A stretch of 64,000 nucleotides of DNA from Rhynchopus euleeides (lineage: Eukaryota; Euglenozoa; Diplonemea; Diplonemida; Diplonemidae), in the NCBI GenBank assembly GCA_963210315.1, contig OY723255.1:1922001-1986000 (forward strand), written 5' to 3'. Every line of letters begins with the position of its first letter. The stretch's first letter is position 1. The position numbers were made by a program, and so were the translations under genes. This document shows positions 46,159-55,701 of the stretch, piece by piece. The notes beneath the pieces are model-generated. The model was given only the letters and a program-made list of their open reading frames with translations, did not search any database and was not told the origin of the DNA.

Positions 46159-46357
46159 CATTGCAAGATGTTATAGGAAATTTTTCAGGATCGGTTTTGA
46201 GGAGGCGTTCCGTGCTCTACACTCATCACACCACCACACCTTCATCAGCCAGGAGACTTGTGTATTTCGTCACCAAGAGTTTTTTCGTTGAGGCTTCACA
46301 CCAAGTCAGACGTCCTTCGCCGTCTTTTCTTGCAAAAGCCCAAGGTTGGGTGTGTGT
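46159..46357 (+). repeat. 199-bp repeat, copy 2 (intact)
   Basis: Uninterrupted counterpart of 43410-43608. Contains GCGTTCCGTGCTCTACACTC and CACACCTTCATCAGCCAGG, similar to the middle part of the dispersed two-box module. Confidence 0.93.
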
Positions 46358-46403
46358 GTTCAAAAAAAAATCCCGTGTTTTGGTGAACGAACTGGCATGA
46401 AGG

Positions 46404-46527
46404 GGTGTGATCGAGATAGTGGAAGCGATCAACAAGTACAACCACTCTCTCTGAGATCTCAGAATGTTTACCTCACCCCTTTTCCTTTTCCTATCCTCCG
46501 ACACAAATCAGAGACTCAAGAATTTTG
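46404..46527 (+). repeat. 124-bp repeat with GTGGAAGCGATCAAC, copy 1
   Basis: GGTGTGATCGAGATAGTGGA to CAGAGACTCAAGAATTTTG, repeated at 62084-62207 with about 95 percent identity. The GTGGAAGCG motif is at 46419. Confidence 0.9.
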
Positions 46528-47497
46528 CGATTATTCTTCGAATTTGACAGACTGCAACGAACAGAAAACACTTTGCACAGGCCCCATGCACAACACTTTG
46601 GCAGCGGAGTCACAGTGTGCGTCGGGCCGATGGAGAAGGGGGGGTGAGGTAAGGTGGGATGGGGCGGGTGGCAACAGCGACACGCAATTCCCAAGGCAGC
46701 AGAACCCACCTCCCCCGCATCTGCATGTCTGTTGCAGGGGTGGTGGGGGTGAGGGGGAGGGGGAGGGGGGGGGGGAGCGAAAGAACATGCAGGCAGGTTG
46801 TGGAGCCCGCGAATGAACTCAGTCATGCACCCTCGCCCCCCCACCCTCACCCAGCCCCCCCCACCCCCTTCGCTGCGTGAAGCCCCTGCCATGCATAGCT
46901 GATTTCCCGTAAACTCTTTTTGAAATGGAGCGCTCCCCCCCCCCCCTTTTTCAAAAAAGCAAACAGATTTTCTTACCTATCACCCCCACCCCTTCGCTGC
47001 GTGAATTTTGCAACTTCTGTCCGAACGAATCAGCAAGGGTCGGTGCCGGCCTTCCTCTGTGCAGCGGATGCCAAATCTCACACAGGAATGCTCGATTGCG
47101 GTGTGAAGTGTCGCGATGGAGAAGGGTTCACCGCCATGCAGAGAACAGGTGGCAGGACGAAGGTGGGATCGCTGGTCTGCCCTGTAGTGATGACGATCTC
47201 ATGTGGTGGGCCTCCATTATGCCACAGTCATGACCCAAGAAGTCGTTCTTTAGTGTGACTTGAGTCGCCGATGCTGGCAAATAGCTTCCTGTGTCGGTGC
47301 CAGGTGCACATCCACACATGGTGTCGTCTCCGTGGTGTGACCGTGCTGTGCCGTTCTTCAACCTGGTCGGCGAAAGAAGGGCCGGAGGGTTGATGAGGGT
47401 TTAGGTGTCACACTACAAAAGTGTGAGGGCCCGTCTCCAACGAACTACCGACTAGACTACAGCGATCCGACAAACATTGGTGGGGTGTCATCAGGAT
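46528..47497. other. intergenic, no gene seen
   Basis: Contains G-rich tracts near 46740-46775 and C runs near 46840-46860 and 46937. Frames are low-complexity. Confidence 0.55.
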
Positions 47498-47607
47498 TTT
47501 TTGAGCACATTTATGATGCGTAAAAGTGTAGGAGTGCTTCCGACGATCCTGTTCCGTTTCTGTGTGTCTTGCTATCTCGTGTTCACATGTGCTCCACACC
47601 TACATCA
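47498..47607 (+). promoter_or_regulatory. shared leader block upstream of DUF4116 gene a
   Basis: TTTTTGAGCACATTTATGA to CACATGTGCTCCACACC. It matches 51889-51997 upstream of WD40 gene a at about 88 percent. Conservation ahead of two genes with unlike C-terminal parts points to a common promoter or leader; the role itself is inferred. Confidence 0.6.
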
Positions 47608-47627
47608 AAGCAGCAGGCTCGAGGGTG

Positions 47628-47690
47628 GTGGAAGCGTCAACGCATCATTAAGGAAGAAGGAATCACGGTTGCTACGCTTTTCGGGGCGAC
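47628..47690 (+). repeat. GTGGAAGCG motif plus GGTTGCTACGC tail, upstream of gene a
   Basis: GTGGAAGCGTCAACGCATCA, then AAGGAAGAAGGAATCACGG and TTGCTACGCTTTT. The same block precedes gene b at 53370. It lies 235 bases before the ATG at 47863. Confidence 0.85.
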
Positions 47691-47862
47691 GGTGGGTATT
47701 TCAGCAGTACCTGGCGACTAACCACGGTTCCGGGGTGATTGCACTGCGCTCTGTCGAATCTGTCGAAGCGGAGGAGGGGCAGAACTGCAGTGGTTGCACC
47801 ACCGCGTGACTTCGCCACACCACACCACCAGACACAGGCAAGGCTTAGCGTCTGTTGAATCA

Positions 47863-50034
47863 ATGGAGGTGTTCCTGAAGGACAGGCTGTGTGGGGAGCA
47901 GCATGCTGTGCACATCGGGGAGGGCGACACCCCGGTTCATCTCAAGGAAAACGCACTCGACGTGGTGCTCGGGTCCCCTGCTGACGCGCTCCCCGAAGAT
48001 GTGGAGCTCTCGGTGGATGGGGAGGTGCTCGACGACAGCACGCCTCTGTGCGGTGCCGCAGGTGTGTCGCAGGGGTGCTGCATCGACGTGGCGCTCTCGG
48101 GTGCTCGCTTCGTTGAGGTGTTGGAGGAGCAAAGGCGCGACAAGCCGGGTGGGTCTGCCGTTGACATCAACACCATACCTGTCTGGGCACGGCGTCTGCG
48201 TGATGTGGCGCTTGCGGTGGTGCAGTGTGACGGCAACGCGTTGCAGCACCTCGATGAGTCTTTCCGGAGTGACAGACACGTCATCACCGCAGCGGTGCGC
48301 AGTCACGGTGACTCATTTCAATACGCCTCCGAAGACCTGCGTGCAGATGAGGACGTGGTGCTGTCGGTGGCACTGGTCCGCTCGAGTCTCCTGATGGAAT
48401 CCTCCAATGTCCTGAGGCACGCATCACCTGCACTGCTCAGCAACAAGCCCTTCGTCCTCACTCTTGTGCAACGGTCTGGCCATGCACTTCCTGTACTCAA
48501 ACACGTCGATGCAGCGCTGCAGGCCGACAGGGAGGTCGTCATGGCGGCAGTCCAATGTGAACCTGTCGCACTCGAGCACGCCTGTGAGTCTCTCCGCAAC
48601 GACAGGCAGGTGGTGATGGCGGCAGGCGAGGGCATCAAGCACGCAAGTGCTGCACTGCGTAATGACAAGGGGCTTGCTCTCCGTGCCATACGGGTGGGCG
48701 TGTTGTCAGCCGTTCCTGAGGCACTGCGTGGCGACAGGGAGGTGATGCTGACTGCCGTGCGTATCTGGGGGTGCAACTTTAGCCAGGCATCACCCGCACT
48801 GCTTCACGACAGGGAGTTCCAACGCGAGGCCGTGCTGTGGCACGGTAGGGCGTTGGAGTGCGTCCCCAAGCCGGCCCCGCGTTACTCCTGTTTTGGTTCC
48901 AGCCCTGCTGAAGAGCCGTGCTCGGACGTGCCGCTTCACCAAGACCGGGACCTTATTCTTGCAGCAGTCGAGACCTACCCACCGTCACTCGAATCCGCCG
49001 ACCCTTCCCTGCAGGGCGACAGGGAGGTGGTGCTCGCTGCGATGCGCAGTCGAGCAGTGCATCACTCCCTTGCACTGAGCTGTGCATCCTCAGACTTGAA
49101 GAAGGACGAGGAGGTGGTGTTGGAAGGTGTGCGGCGTGACGTATTTGTTCTCAGAGAAGCAGACTCCTCGCTTCGCAGCAACAGAGACTTCGTGCTGCAG
49201 TGTGTCAAGCTGCAGGGATGTGCCTTGGAGTACGCCTCCCCCCCTGTGTCCAGCGACAGGGAGGTGCAGCTTGCTGCGGTATCACAATACCCAGGTGCTT
49301 TGAAGTTCTGTGACGAGTCGATACGCAGCAACAGAGATGTGGTCCTCACAGCCGTGCGGAAGGGGGGCTATGCTTTGAAGTACGCTTCAGGCAACCTGCG
49401 CAAGGATCATGAGGTCGTGCTTGCTTCTGTGAAGTCGTCACAGTCGGCGCAGCGTGCTGACGCGGCATTTCACGAGGACGAGGAGGTGGTGCTCGCAGCC
49501 ATACACACTGACGGGGAGGCTCTTCAACACGCCGACCCTTCTTTTCGCAGCAACAGAGACTTCATGCTTGCAGCCGTCCGCAAGTGCGGGTGCGCGCTTC
49601 GCTACGCCAGTCCTTCACTGTGCCGTGACAAAGAGCTTCAACTGGCTGCCGTCTTGCAGGACGGGAGGGCGCTGCAGTACGCTGACCCTTCACTGCGAAG
49701 CGACAGGTCGGTTGTGCTTCAAGCGGCTCGTGCACACGGCGACGCACTGCAGTTCGCCGATCCTGTGTTCTGTGGTGATGAGGAGGTGTTCCTCGCAGCC
49801 GTGACGAGTTTCGGCAGTGCATTGCGCTTCGCCCACCACACACTTTGGAACAAGCGTGAGATTGTGCTGGCGGCTGTGCGCCAGGACGGAATGGCCCTGG
49901 AGTACGCCCCCACAGCGCTGTGCTGCGACAAGGAGGTGGTGCTGGCGGCAGTGCGTGCCGACCCAGACGCCTATGTCCACGCGTCTGCCCCGCTGCGCCG
50001 CGACAGCGACGTCCTTGCTGCCGCCTTTCCATGA
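47863..50034 (+). CDS. Ubl-DUF4116 repeat protein a
   Basis: 723 residues, single exon. Residues 1-80 read as a ubiquitin-like beta-grasp domain: MEVFLKD opening, a central PEDVELSVDGEVL and a closing G-x2-IDVAL, in the order of ubiquitin strands. Residues 120-723 are about 23 tandem units of about 25 residues with consensus S-L-R-x-D-R-E-V-V-L-A-A-V-R-x-x-G-x-A-L-x-Y-A, the DUF4116 pattern (two units per Pfam domain). DUF4116 has no established biochemical role; the helical solenoid form suggests protein binding. I infer a cytosolic adaptor. The start is ATG 47863 rather than the upstream in-frame ATG, because WD40 gene a begins with the same MEV at the same place in the shared domain. A paralogue lies at 53557. 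No signal peptide or membrane segment. Confidence 0.85.
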   Translation: MEVFLKDRLCGEQHAVHIGEGDTPVHLKENALDVVLGSPADALPEDVELSVDGEVLDDSTPLCGAAGVSQGCCIDVALSGARFVEVLEEQRRDKPGGSAVDINTIPVWARRLRDVALAVVQCDGNALQHLDESFRSDRHVITAAVRSHGDSFQYASEDLRADEDVVLSVALVRSSLLMESSNVLRHASPALLSNKPFVLTLVQRSGHALPVLKHVDAALQADREVVMAAVQCEPVALEHACESLRNDRQVVMAAGEGIKHASAALRNDKGLALRAIRVGVLSAVPEALRGDREVMLTAVRIWGCNFSQASPALLHDREFQREAVLWHGRALECVPKPAPRYSCFGSSPAEEPCSDVPLHQDRDLILAAVETYPPSLESADPSLQGDREVVLAAMRSRAVHHSLALSCASSDLKKDEEVVLEGVRRDVFVLREADSSLRSNRDFVLQCVKLQGCALEYASPPVSSDREVQLAAVSQYPGALKFCDESIRSNRDVVLTAVRKGGYALKYASGNLRKDHEVVLASVKSSQSAQRADAAFHEDEEVVLAAIHTDGEALQHADPSFRSNRDFMLAAVRKCGCALRYASPSLCRDKELQLAAVLQDGRALQYADPSLRSDRSVVLQAARAHGDALQFADPVFCGDEEVFLAAVTSFGSALRFAHHTLWNKREIVLAAVRQDGMALEYAPTALCCDKEVVLAAVRADPDAYVHASAPLRRDSDVLAAAFP

Positions 50035-50857
50035 CCTGCACCACCACCACAAGAAGAGATGCTGCTGGCTCTGAAGCTGAAGCCCCTAGCCACCCAGCCA
50101 CCCAGCGTGTCTCTGTGAAGCATACCAAGAGACGCTTCGCCCATACCCTCCTGCAAAGGCATGCAGGCTGCGTGTGGAGGTGGGGTGGCTTCACCCTGCG
50201 AGGGCACCCCTTCGCCCTGTGCCACATTGTGTTGCGTGTCAGTCTCCAACGCCACCCCCACCCCGCCCCCCTCCCTGGAGGCCTGAACAGCCTATGTTTT
50301 TGTACCAGACACACCTGTGTGTCAGAGGAAATGCGACAGACACATGGAAGGATTCGGTGCGCAGCGACGCTCCTCATTGTTCTTCTCTATCTTCTTTGCT
50401 CTGCCATCATTCCACTTTCTGTACTTCAGGCAGGTCAGCCGAGGCGACGCACACAGGGGTGGGGGGGTGAGAGAGAGAGAAGTGTTTTAAAAAATGAGGA
50501 GGGGTCGTTGTGATGGGATGGATGCGTGCAATGCAAGCAAGTGACAGACTCCTGAAGTGTGTCAGTAGTGTTTTTCAGCACACTTCGATGTGGGCGGAAA
50601 GTGTCGCGTGCTTGTTCGTGCCCTTGTGCTCCTCACTCACGACACCATCATCAGCAGGAGTGTGAGTGTGGAAGCGTCAACGCAAAAAAACAGAAGCCAA
50701 ATAAAAAAGTGCCGAACAAAGGGCAGTGACACTTTTTGGTCGCCGGTTGTGCGCACAAACAGCCAAGTCTATTGGTCGCACCTGGTCCTTCGCTTAGAGA
50801 TGCAGAAAGTGAACCAAAGTGGGCCGCCTCGCACAACAGCCTGTGGAGTGACACAGT
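50035..50857 (+). repeat. duplicated 3' segment, unit 1
   Basis: 823 bases nearly identical to 55702-56525. It includes TTTCTGTACTTCAGGCAGG (50409), box 1 at 50571 and the GTGGAAGCGTCAACGCAAAA motif at 50668. It ends at GACACAGT, where a hAT-type element has inserted. It was probably carried along with the upstream gene in the duplication. Confidence 0.93.
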
Positions 50858-51541
50858 CAGGGCGTTCGCTACTGGGCGAAGTTGGGCCAACTTCGCCTAA
50901 ATAAATAAATGATCGGATTTACTTCGCCCCAACTTCGCCCAACAACTTCGCCCAAGGGGGCGAAGTTGGATAAAAAAATTCTGGGCTCGGCCCCCACCCC
51001 CCGAAGGGGGGTGGGGTGGGGGTGGGTGGTGAAAGAGCCCACGGGATCACGAGCCTCAGGGGATGGGGAATGCTCGAAGAAGGAAGTGTCAGAAGGAGAC
51101 CACAACTGCCTTCCCCAAAGTACGATGTATTGCTCCGCCCAGACCCCCCTGTGGCGTATGTCTGGTGCCCAAGTCCTTTCAAGTTGCATGAATCTATCCA
51201 TCCACAATGAACAGATGTTCACTACCGTGGCCTCCGGCGGCTGGGGGGCTCCGCCCCCCAGACCCCCTGACAGCCGAACTGTGTGGCACAGCGGTCCCTG
51301 ACGATCCACGCGTTTCGCTCATAAGCAAGGCTATTAGTGTCTTCGGAGGTACTAACAGCCTTGCCAGAAGTGCAGTGATCTGCTCAAGGAGAGGTAGCCA
51401 ATGTGTACCTCCCGAGGGGGCGCGAAGCGCCCCCGAGGGGCGCCTCCCCCCGACGGATAAAAAAATTTCCCGAATTCCTAAAACCCTAAATAAAACTTCG
51501 CCCACCCCACACGGGAGCGGTGGGCGATAGCGAACGCCCTG
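50858..51541. mobile_element. hAT-type non-autonomous element, copy 2
   Basis: 684 bases, termini CAGGGCGTTCGCTA and TAGCGAACGCCCTG, 8-bp duplication GACACAGT at 50850-50857 and 51542-51549. The duplicated segment at 56518-56525 preserves the empty site with one GACACAGT. In opposite orientation to the copy at 37178 and similar along its length. Confidence 0.95.
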
Positions 51542-51888
51542 GACACAGTTCGACAGCAAAGGGCCACACCGTGTTGCTTTCTTGCCTCGCCATTCCAGCG
51601 CCCCCTCACCATTGCCATAGGTCCCGTGTTGCGTTCTTGCCCACAGCACAGCGCCCCCTTGCCCCTGCCTCTGTTTGGAGGCAGCTGATGCGTTGCATCT
51701 GAGAAGAGAAGAAGTCAAATGAGTGGCGCAGTGCTCTCTCTGCGACAGACAGCTCCACCCCCCCCCCCCCGTTCCCTCCCTCCCTCACGAAGCCCCCCTC
51801 TCCACCCTTGCAGCATGCACCTGAGACTGCAGTTGATCCAGTGTGGTTCCAGCACCTCCTCTTGCCTGGCTTTCTGAGCACATGCATG
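51542..51888. other. intergenic before WD40 gene a
   Basis: C-rich sequence with a C run near 51760. Nothing supported until the shared leader block at 51889. Confidence 0.55.
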
Positions 51889-51997
51889 TTTTTGAGCGCA
51901 TTTATGAAGCGTAGAAGTGTAGGAGTGCTTCCGACGACACTGTTCCTTTTCTGTGTGTCTAGCTAGCTGGTGTTCACATGTGCTCCACACCCGCTCC
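51889..51997 (+). promoter_or_regulatory. shared leader block upstream of WD40 gene a
   Basis: TTTTTGAGCGCATTTATGAA to CACATGTGCTCCACACC, about 88 percent like 47498-47607. It ends 46 bases before the ATG at 52044. No GTGGAAGCG motif follows it here. Confidence 0.6.
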
Positions 51998-52043
51998 TCC
52001 TGCCTGCCTTACTTCAAGGCCTTGCAGTTTGTTTCCCAGAAAC

Positions 52044-53192
52044 ATGGAAGTATGTGTTCGTCATGCCGGGAGCGGGGACAGCTGTGTCGTCGGAGTTCCG
52101 GAAGGCGGGACCGTGGTCAGGCTGAAGGCGGATGCGCTGGAGGAGATGTTCCCGGGTTCCATCAACGCATCCCGTGAGGCTGAAAACGTGGCAGCACACA
52201 TCGAAGGGTGTGAGGAGGAGCTGGACGATGAAGAGCGCGTTGCCGACACGGGTCTGGAGGACGGGGGTGCTGTCAAGCTCGTCCCACGCTGGCCCACAGT
52301 CAGGGCCCCATCAGTCTACCTTGTGCATGACGACGTTTCCTGCATCAAACTGTCGAGGTGTGGGAAGCTGTGTGCTGTCGGCTACTTCGGCGAACGCATC
52401 ACTGTGTTTGACACCACCACCGCTGATGTGGTGGCGGAGTTAGCACACGGCAACAGTTCTATGAGGGGTATTGGTTGCACTGCATTCTCTGTCTGTGGGA
52501 CGTGGTTGGCAACGTGCTCTCCTGACGGCACCATCTGCGTGTGGCTGACAGCAACCTGGGAGAAGGTCTGCACGCTGGACCATGACACCAGGAGCGCGTA
52601 CAGTAGCAGGGCAGCGTGGACATACTGCGGACGTCTGGTGTCCGGAGACGAGAGCAGAAAAGTGCGTGTGTGGGACTTGAAGGGCACACCGAGCGCCACA
52701 GTGCTGGAGGGTCACAGCAAGGGTGTTCGCAGCATTGCTGTGTCGGGCACGAGGATCTTCAGCGGGTCAGAGGACAACAGCATCCGTGTGTGGGACATCA
52801 ACACCCTCACACACACACACACCCTGGACGACCATACTGATTGGGTGATCGACATCGCCCTGACTCAGGACGAGCAGCACCTGGTGTCGTGCTCCAACGA
52901 CAAGTCACTCAAAGTGTGGTGCACAAACACCCTCAGCTGCCTGCGTACTGTGGAACTGGAAGGCAATCCCACCTCACTTGCTGTGTCACAGCCAGGTGAT
53001 GTTGTTGCAGTGGCGTCTCGCTCCGCTGGCACCACCCGGCTGTACTGCCTCAGCACAGGTGAGTGTGTCGGTCAGTTGCCCTCTAATGCCCACTGTTCTG
53101 CTGTCGCACTCAGCCTCTGCGGGAGGTGGGTCTTCGCACCAAAGGCCCAGAATTCTGTCACTGTGTGGGCTGTGTCTTCCGTTTCACCCTGA
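52044..53192 (+). CDS. Ubl-WD40 repeat protein a
   Basis: 382 residues, single exon. Residues 1-80 align with the N-terminal domain of the DUF4116 proteins: MEV opening, GEGDTPVHLK-like EGGTVVRLKADALEEM, and the DDEERVADTGLEDGGAVKL closing half, again ubiquitin-like. Residues 88-380 form a seven-bladed WD40 propeller. Blades end in VFDTT, VWLTA, VWDLK, VWDIN, VWCTN, a Leu-Tyr strand (TRLYCLS) and VWAVS, with GH dipeptides (LEGHSKGVRSIAV). I infer a cytosolic scaffold. The start chosen is the ATG that begins the shared domain; an in-frame ATG 66 bases upstream would add a stretch without homology. A nearly identical C-terminal third lies at 61753 after an assembly gap. Confidence 0.85.
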   Translation: MEVCVRHAGSGDSCVVGVPEGGTVVRLKADALEEMFPGSINASREAENVAAHIEGCEEELDDEERVADTGLEDGGAVKLVPRWPTVRAPSVYLVHDDVSCIKLSRCGKLCAVGYFGERITVFDTTTADVVAELAHGNSSMRGIGCTAFSVCGTWLATCSPDGTICVWLTATWEKVCTLDHDTRSAYSSRAAWTYCGRLVSGDESRKVRVWDLKGTPSATVLEGHSKGVRSIAVSGTRIFSGSEDNSIRVWDINTLTHTHTLDDHTDWVIDIALTQDEQHLVSCSNDKSLKVWCTNTLSCLRTVELEGNPTSLAVSQPGDVVAVASRSAGTTRLYCLSTGECVGQLPSNAHCSAVALSLCGRWVFAPKAQNSVTVWAVSSVSP

Positions 53193-53556
53193 GGGTAGTG
53201 TCTCGTAACCCTGTTTCCCTCGCTTGCGCGCATGCCTGTTTTCGGTTGCACAACAAAACAAAAGAAACCCGGCACTCCTTTGTTATCTGGCACTGCCTTG
53301 TGCTAACCCGGCACTGCCTTGTGCTTGCCTCTCCTTGCTACCCCTCTATCTGTTGTGCTGTCTGTTGTGGTGGAAGCATCAACGCATCAAAAACCTAAGG
53401 AAGAAGGAAGCACGGTTGCTACGATTTTGCTGCTGTTGCTGCATGGCAGCCCCTGAGTTATTCAGAATGCAAAGCGGATATTGGTATTCCGCCCGTGGCT
53501 TCGCCACACAGCACCACCAGACACACAGGGCAAGACCAAGCTCGTCTGTTGAATCA
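53193..53556 (+). promoter_or_regulatory. upstream region of DUF4116 gene b
   Basis: Contains the GTGGAAGCATCAACGCATCA motif (53370), the AAGGAAGAAGGAAGCACGG and TTGCTACG tail, and CTTCGCCACAC and CACCACCAGACACA words close to the ATG. All are shared in order with the upstream region of gene a. The frame stays open across it, so an N-terminal extension cannot be excluded. Confidence 0.55.
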
Positions 53557-55701
53557 ATGGAGGTGTTCCTGAAGGACAGGCTGTGTGGGGAGCAGCATGC
53601 TGTGCACATCGGGGAGGGCGACACCCCGGTTCATCTCAAGGCAAACGCACTCGACGTGGTGCTCGGGTCCCCTGCTGACGCGCTCCCCGAAGATGTGGAG
53701 CTCTCGGTGGATGGGGAGGTGCTCGACGACAGCACGCCTCTGTCCGGTGCCGCAGGTGTGTCGCAGGGGTGCTGCATCGACGTGGCGCTCTCGGGTGCTC
53801 GCTTCGTTGAGGTGTTGGAGGAGCAAAGGCGCGACAAGCCGGGTGGGTCTGCCGTTGACATCAACACCATACCTGCCTGGGCACGGCGTCTGCGTGATGT
53901 GGCGCTTGCGGTGGTGCGGTGTGACGGCAATGCGTTGCAGCACCTCGATGAGTCTTTCCGCAGTGACAGACACATCGTCACCGCAGCGGTGCGCAGTCAC
54001 GGTGACGCATTTCAATACGCCTCCGAAGACCTGCGTGCAGATGAGGACGTGGTGTTGTCGGTGGCACTGGTCCGCCCGGATGTGCGGCCCTTCAATGCCG
54101 TGAGGCATGCATCACCTGCACTGCTCAGCAACAAGCCCTTCGTCCTCACTCTTGTGCAACGCTCTGAACATGCACTTCCTGTCCTCAAACATGTCGATTC
54201 GGTGCTGCAGGCCGACAGGGAGGTGGTTATGGCGGCAGTTCAATGTGACCCTGGCGCACTCGCGTACGCCTGTGAGTCTCTCCGCTACGACAGGCAGGTG
54301 GTGATGGCGTCATGTGACGGCATGAAGCATACATTGAGTGCTGCACTGCGTAACGACAAGGAGCTTGTTCTCCGCGCCATACGAGCGGGCGTGTTGTTCG
54401 ATATTTCTGCTTCTGAGGCACTGGGTGACGACAGGGAGGTGCTGCTGGCTGCCGTGCGTAGGTTGGGATTCTACGTCACAGAGGTAGCAGAGGCACCCGC
54501 ACTGCGCCACGACAGGGAGTTCCAACGCGAGGCCGTCCTGTGGAACGGTGAGATGTTGGAATATGTCCCCGAGCCGGAAGAGCCGTGCTCAGACGTGCCG
54601 CTTCACCAAGACCGGGACCTTATTCTTGCAGCAGTCGAGACGTACCCCCCGTCACTCGAATCCGCCGACCCTTCCCTGCAGGGCGACAGGGAGGTGGTGC
54701 TCGCTGCGATGCGCAGCAGAGTGTGGGGTAACTACTATGCACTGAGCTGTGCATCCTCAGACTTGAAGAAGGACGAGGAGGTGGTGCTGGCGGGTGTGCA
54801 GCGCGACGGATTTGTTCTCGAAGAAGCAGACTCCTCGCTTCGCAGCAACAGAGACTTCGTGCTGCAGTGTGTCAAGCTGCAGGGATGTGCCTTGGAGTAC
54901 GCCTCCCCCCCTGTGTCCAGCGACAGGGAGGTGCAGCTTGCTGCGGTATCACAATACCCAGGGGCTTTGGAGTTCTGTGATGAGTCGATCCGCAGCAACA
55001 GAGATGTGGTCCTCACAGCCATGCAGAAGATGGGCTATGGTTTGAAGTATGTTTCAGACAACCTGCGCAAGGATCGTGAGGTCGTGCTTGCTTCTGTGAA
55101 GTCGTCTCAGTCACTCCAGCATGCTGACGTGGCATTCCGCCAGGACGAGGAGGTGGTGCTCGCAGCCATACACACTGGCGGGGAGGCTCTTCAACACGCC
55201 GACCCTTCTTTTCGCAGCAACAGAGACTTCATGCTGACAGCCGTCCGCAAGTGCGGATTGGCTCTTCGCTACGCCAGTCCTTCACTGTGCCGTGACAAAG
55301 AGCTTCAACTGGCTGCCGTCTTGCAGGACGGGAGGGCGCTGCAGTACGCTGACCCTTCACTGCGAAGCGACAGGTCGGTTGTGCTTCAAGCGGCTCGTGC
55401 ACACGGCGGTGCTCTGCAGTTTGCCGATCCTGTGTTCTGTGGTGATGATGAGGTGTTCCTCGCAGCTGTGACGAGTTCCGGCCGTGCATTGCGCTTCGCC
55501 CACCACACACTTTGGAACAAGCGTGAGATTGTGCTGGCGGCTGTGCGCCAGGACGGAATGGCCCTGGAGTACGCCCCCACAGCGCTGTGCTGCGACAAGG
55601 AGGTGGTGCTGGCGGCAGTGCGTGCCGACCCAGACGCCTATGTCCACGCGTCTGCCCCGCTGCGCCGCGACAGCGACGTCCTTGCTGCCGCCTTTCCATG
55701 A
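53557..55701 (+). CDS. Ubl-DUF4116 repeat protein b
   Basis: 714 residues, paralogue of the protein at 47863. The ubiquitin-like head (1-80) differs at only a few positions, and the last 200 residues are almost unchanged, ending SDVLAAAFP in both. The middle (about 190-330) is the most diverged and carries small in-frame length changes between repeat units, for example around the SEALGDDREVLLAAV unit, as expected from slippage of helical repeats. Binding specificity may differ between the paralogues there (inference). Start chosen by alignment with gene a. The 3' flank is also duplicated. Confidence 0.85.
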   Translation: MEVFLKDRLCGEQHAVHIGEGDTPVHLKANALDVVLGSPADALPEDVELSVDGEVLDDSTPLSGAAGVSQGCCIDVALSGARFVEVLEEQRRDKPGGSAVDINTIPAWARRLRDVALAVVRCDGNALQHLDESFRSDRHIVTAAVRSHGDAFQYASEDLRADEDVVLSVALVRPDVRPFNAVRHASPALLSNKPFVLTLVQRSEHALPVLKHVDSVLQADREVVMAAVQCDPGALAYACESLRYDRQVVMASCDGMKHTLSAALRNDKELVLRAIRAGVLFDISASEALGDDREVLLAAVRRLGFYVTEVAEAPALRHDREFQREAVLWNGEMLEYVPEPEEPCSDVPLHQDRDLILAAVETYPPSLESADPSLQGDREVVLAAMRSRVWGNYYALSCASSDLKKDEEVVLAGVQRDGFVLEEADSSLRSNRDFVLQCVKLQGCALEYASPPVSSDREVQLAAVSQYPGALEFCDESIRSNRDVVLTAMQKMGYGLKYVSDNLRKDREVVLASVKSSQSLQHADVAFRQDEEVVLAAIHTGGEALQHADPSFRSNRDFMLTAVRKCGLALRYASPSLCRDKELQLAAVLQDGRALQYADPSLRSDRSVVLQAARAHGGALQFADPVFCGDDEVFLAAVTSSGRALRFAHHTLWNKREIVLAAVRQDGMALEYAPTALCCDKEVVLAAVRADPDAYVHASAPLRRDSDVLAAAFP

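Noticed and set aside
37178..51541. The hAT-type elements as direct substrates of the transposase at 58005
   Set aside because: Plausible, but no terminal sequence was found around the transposase for comparison, so the link is not claimed.
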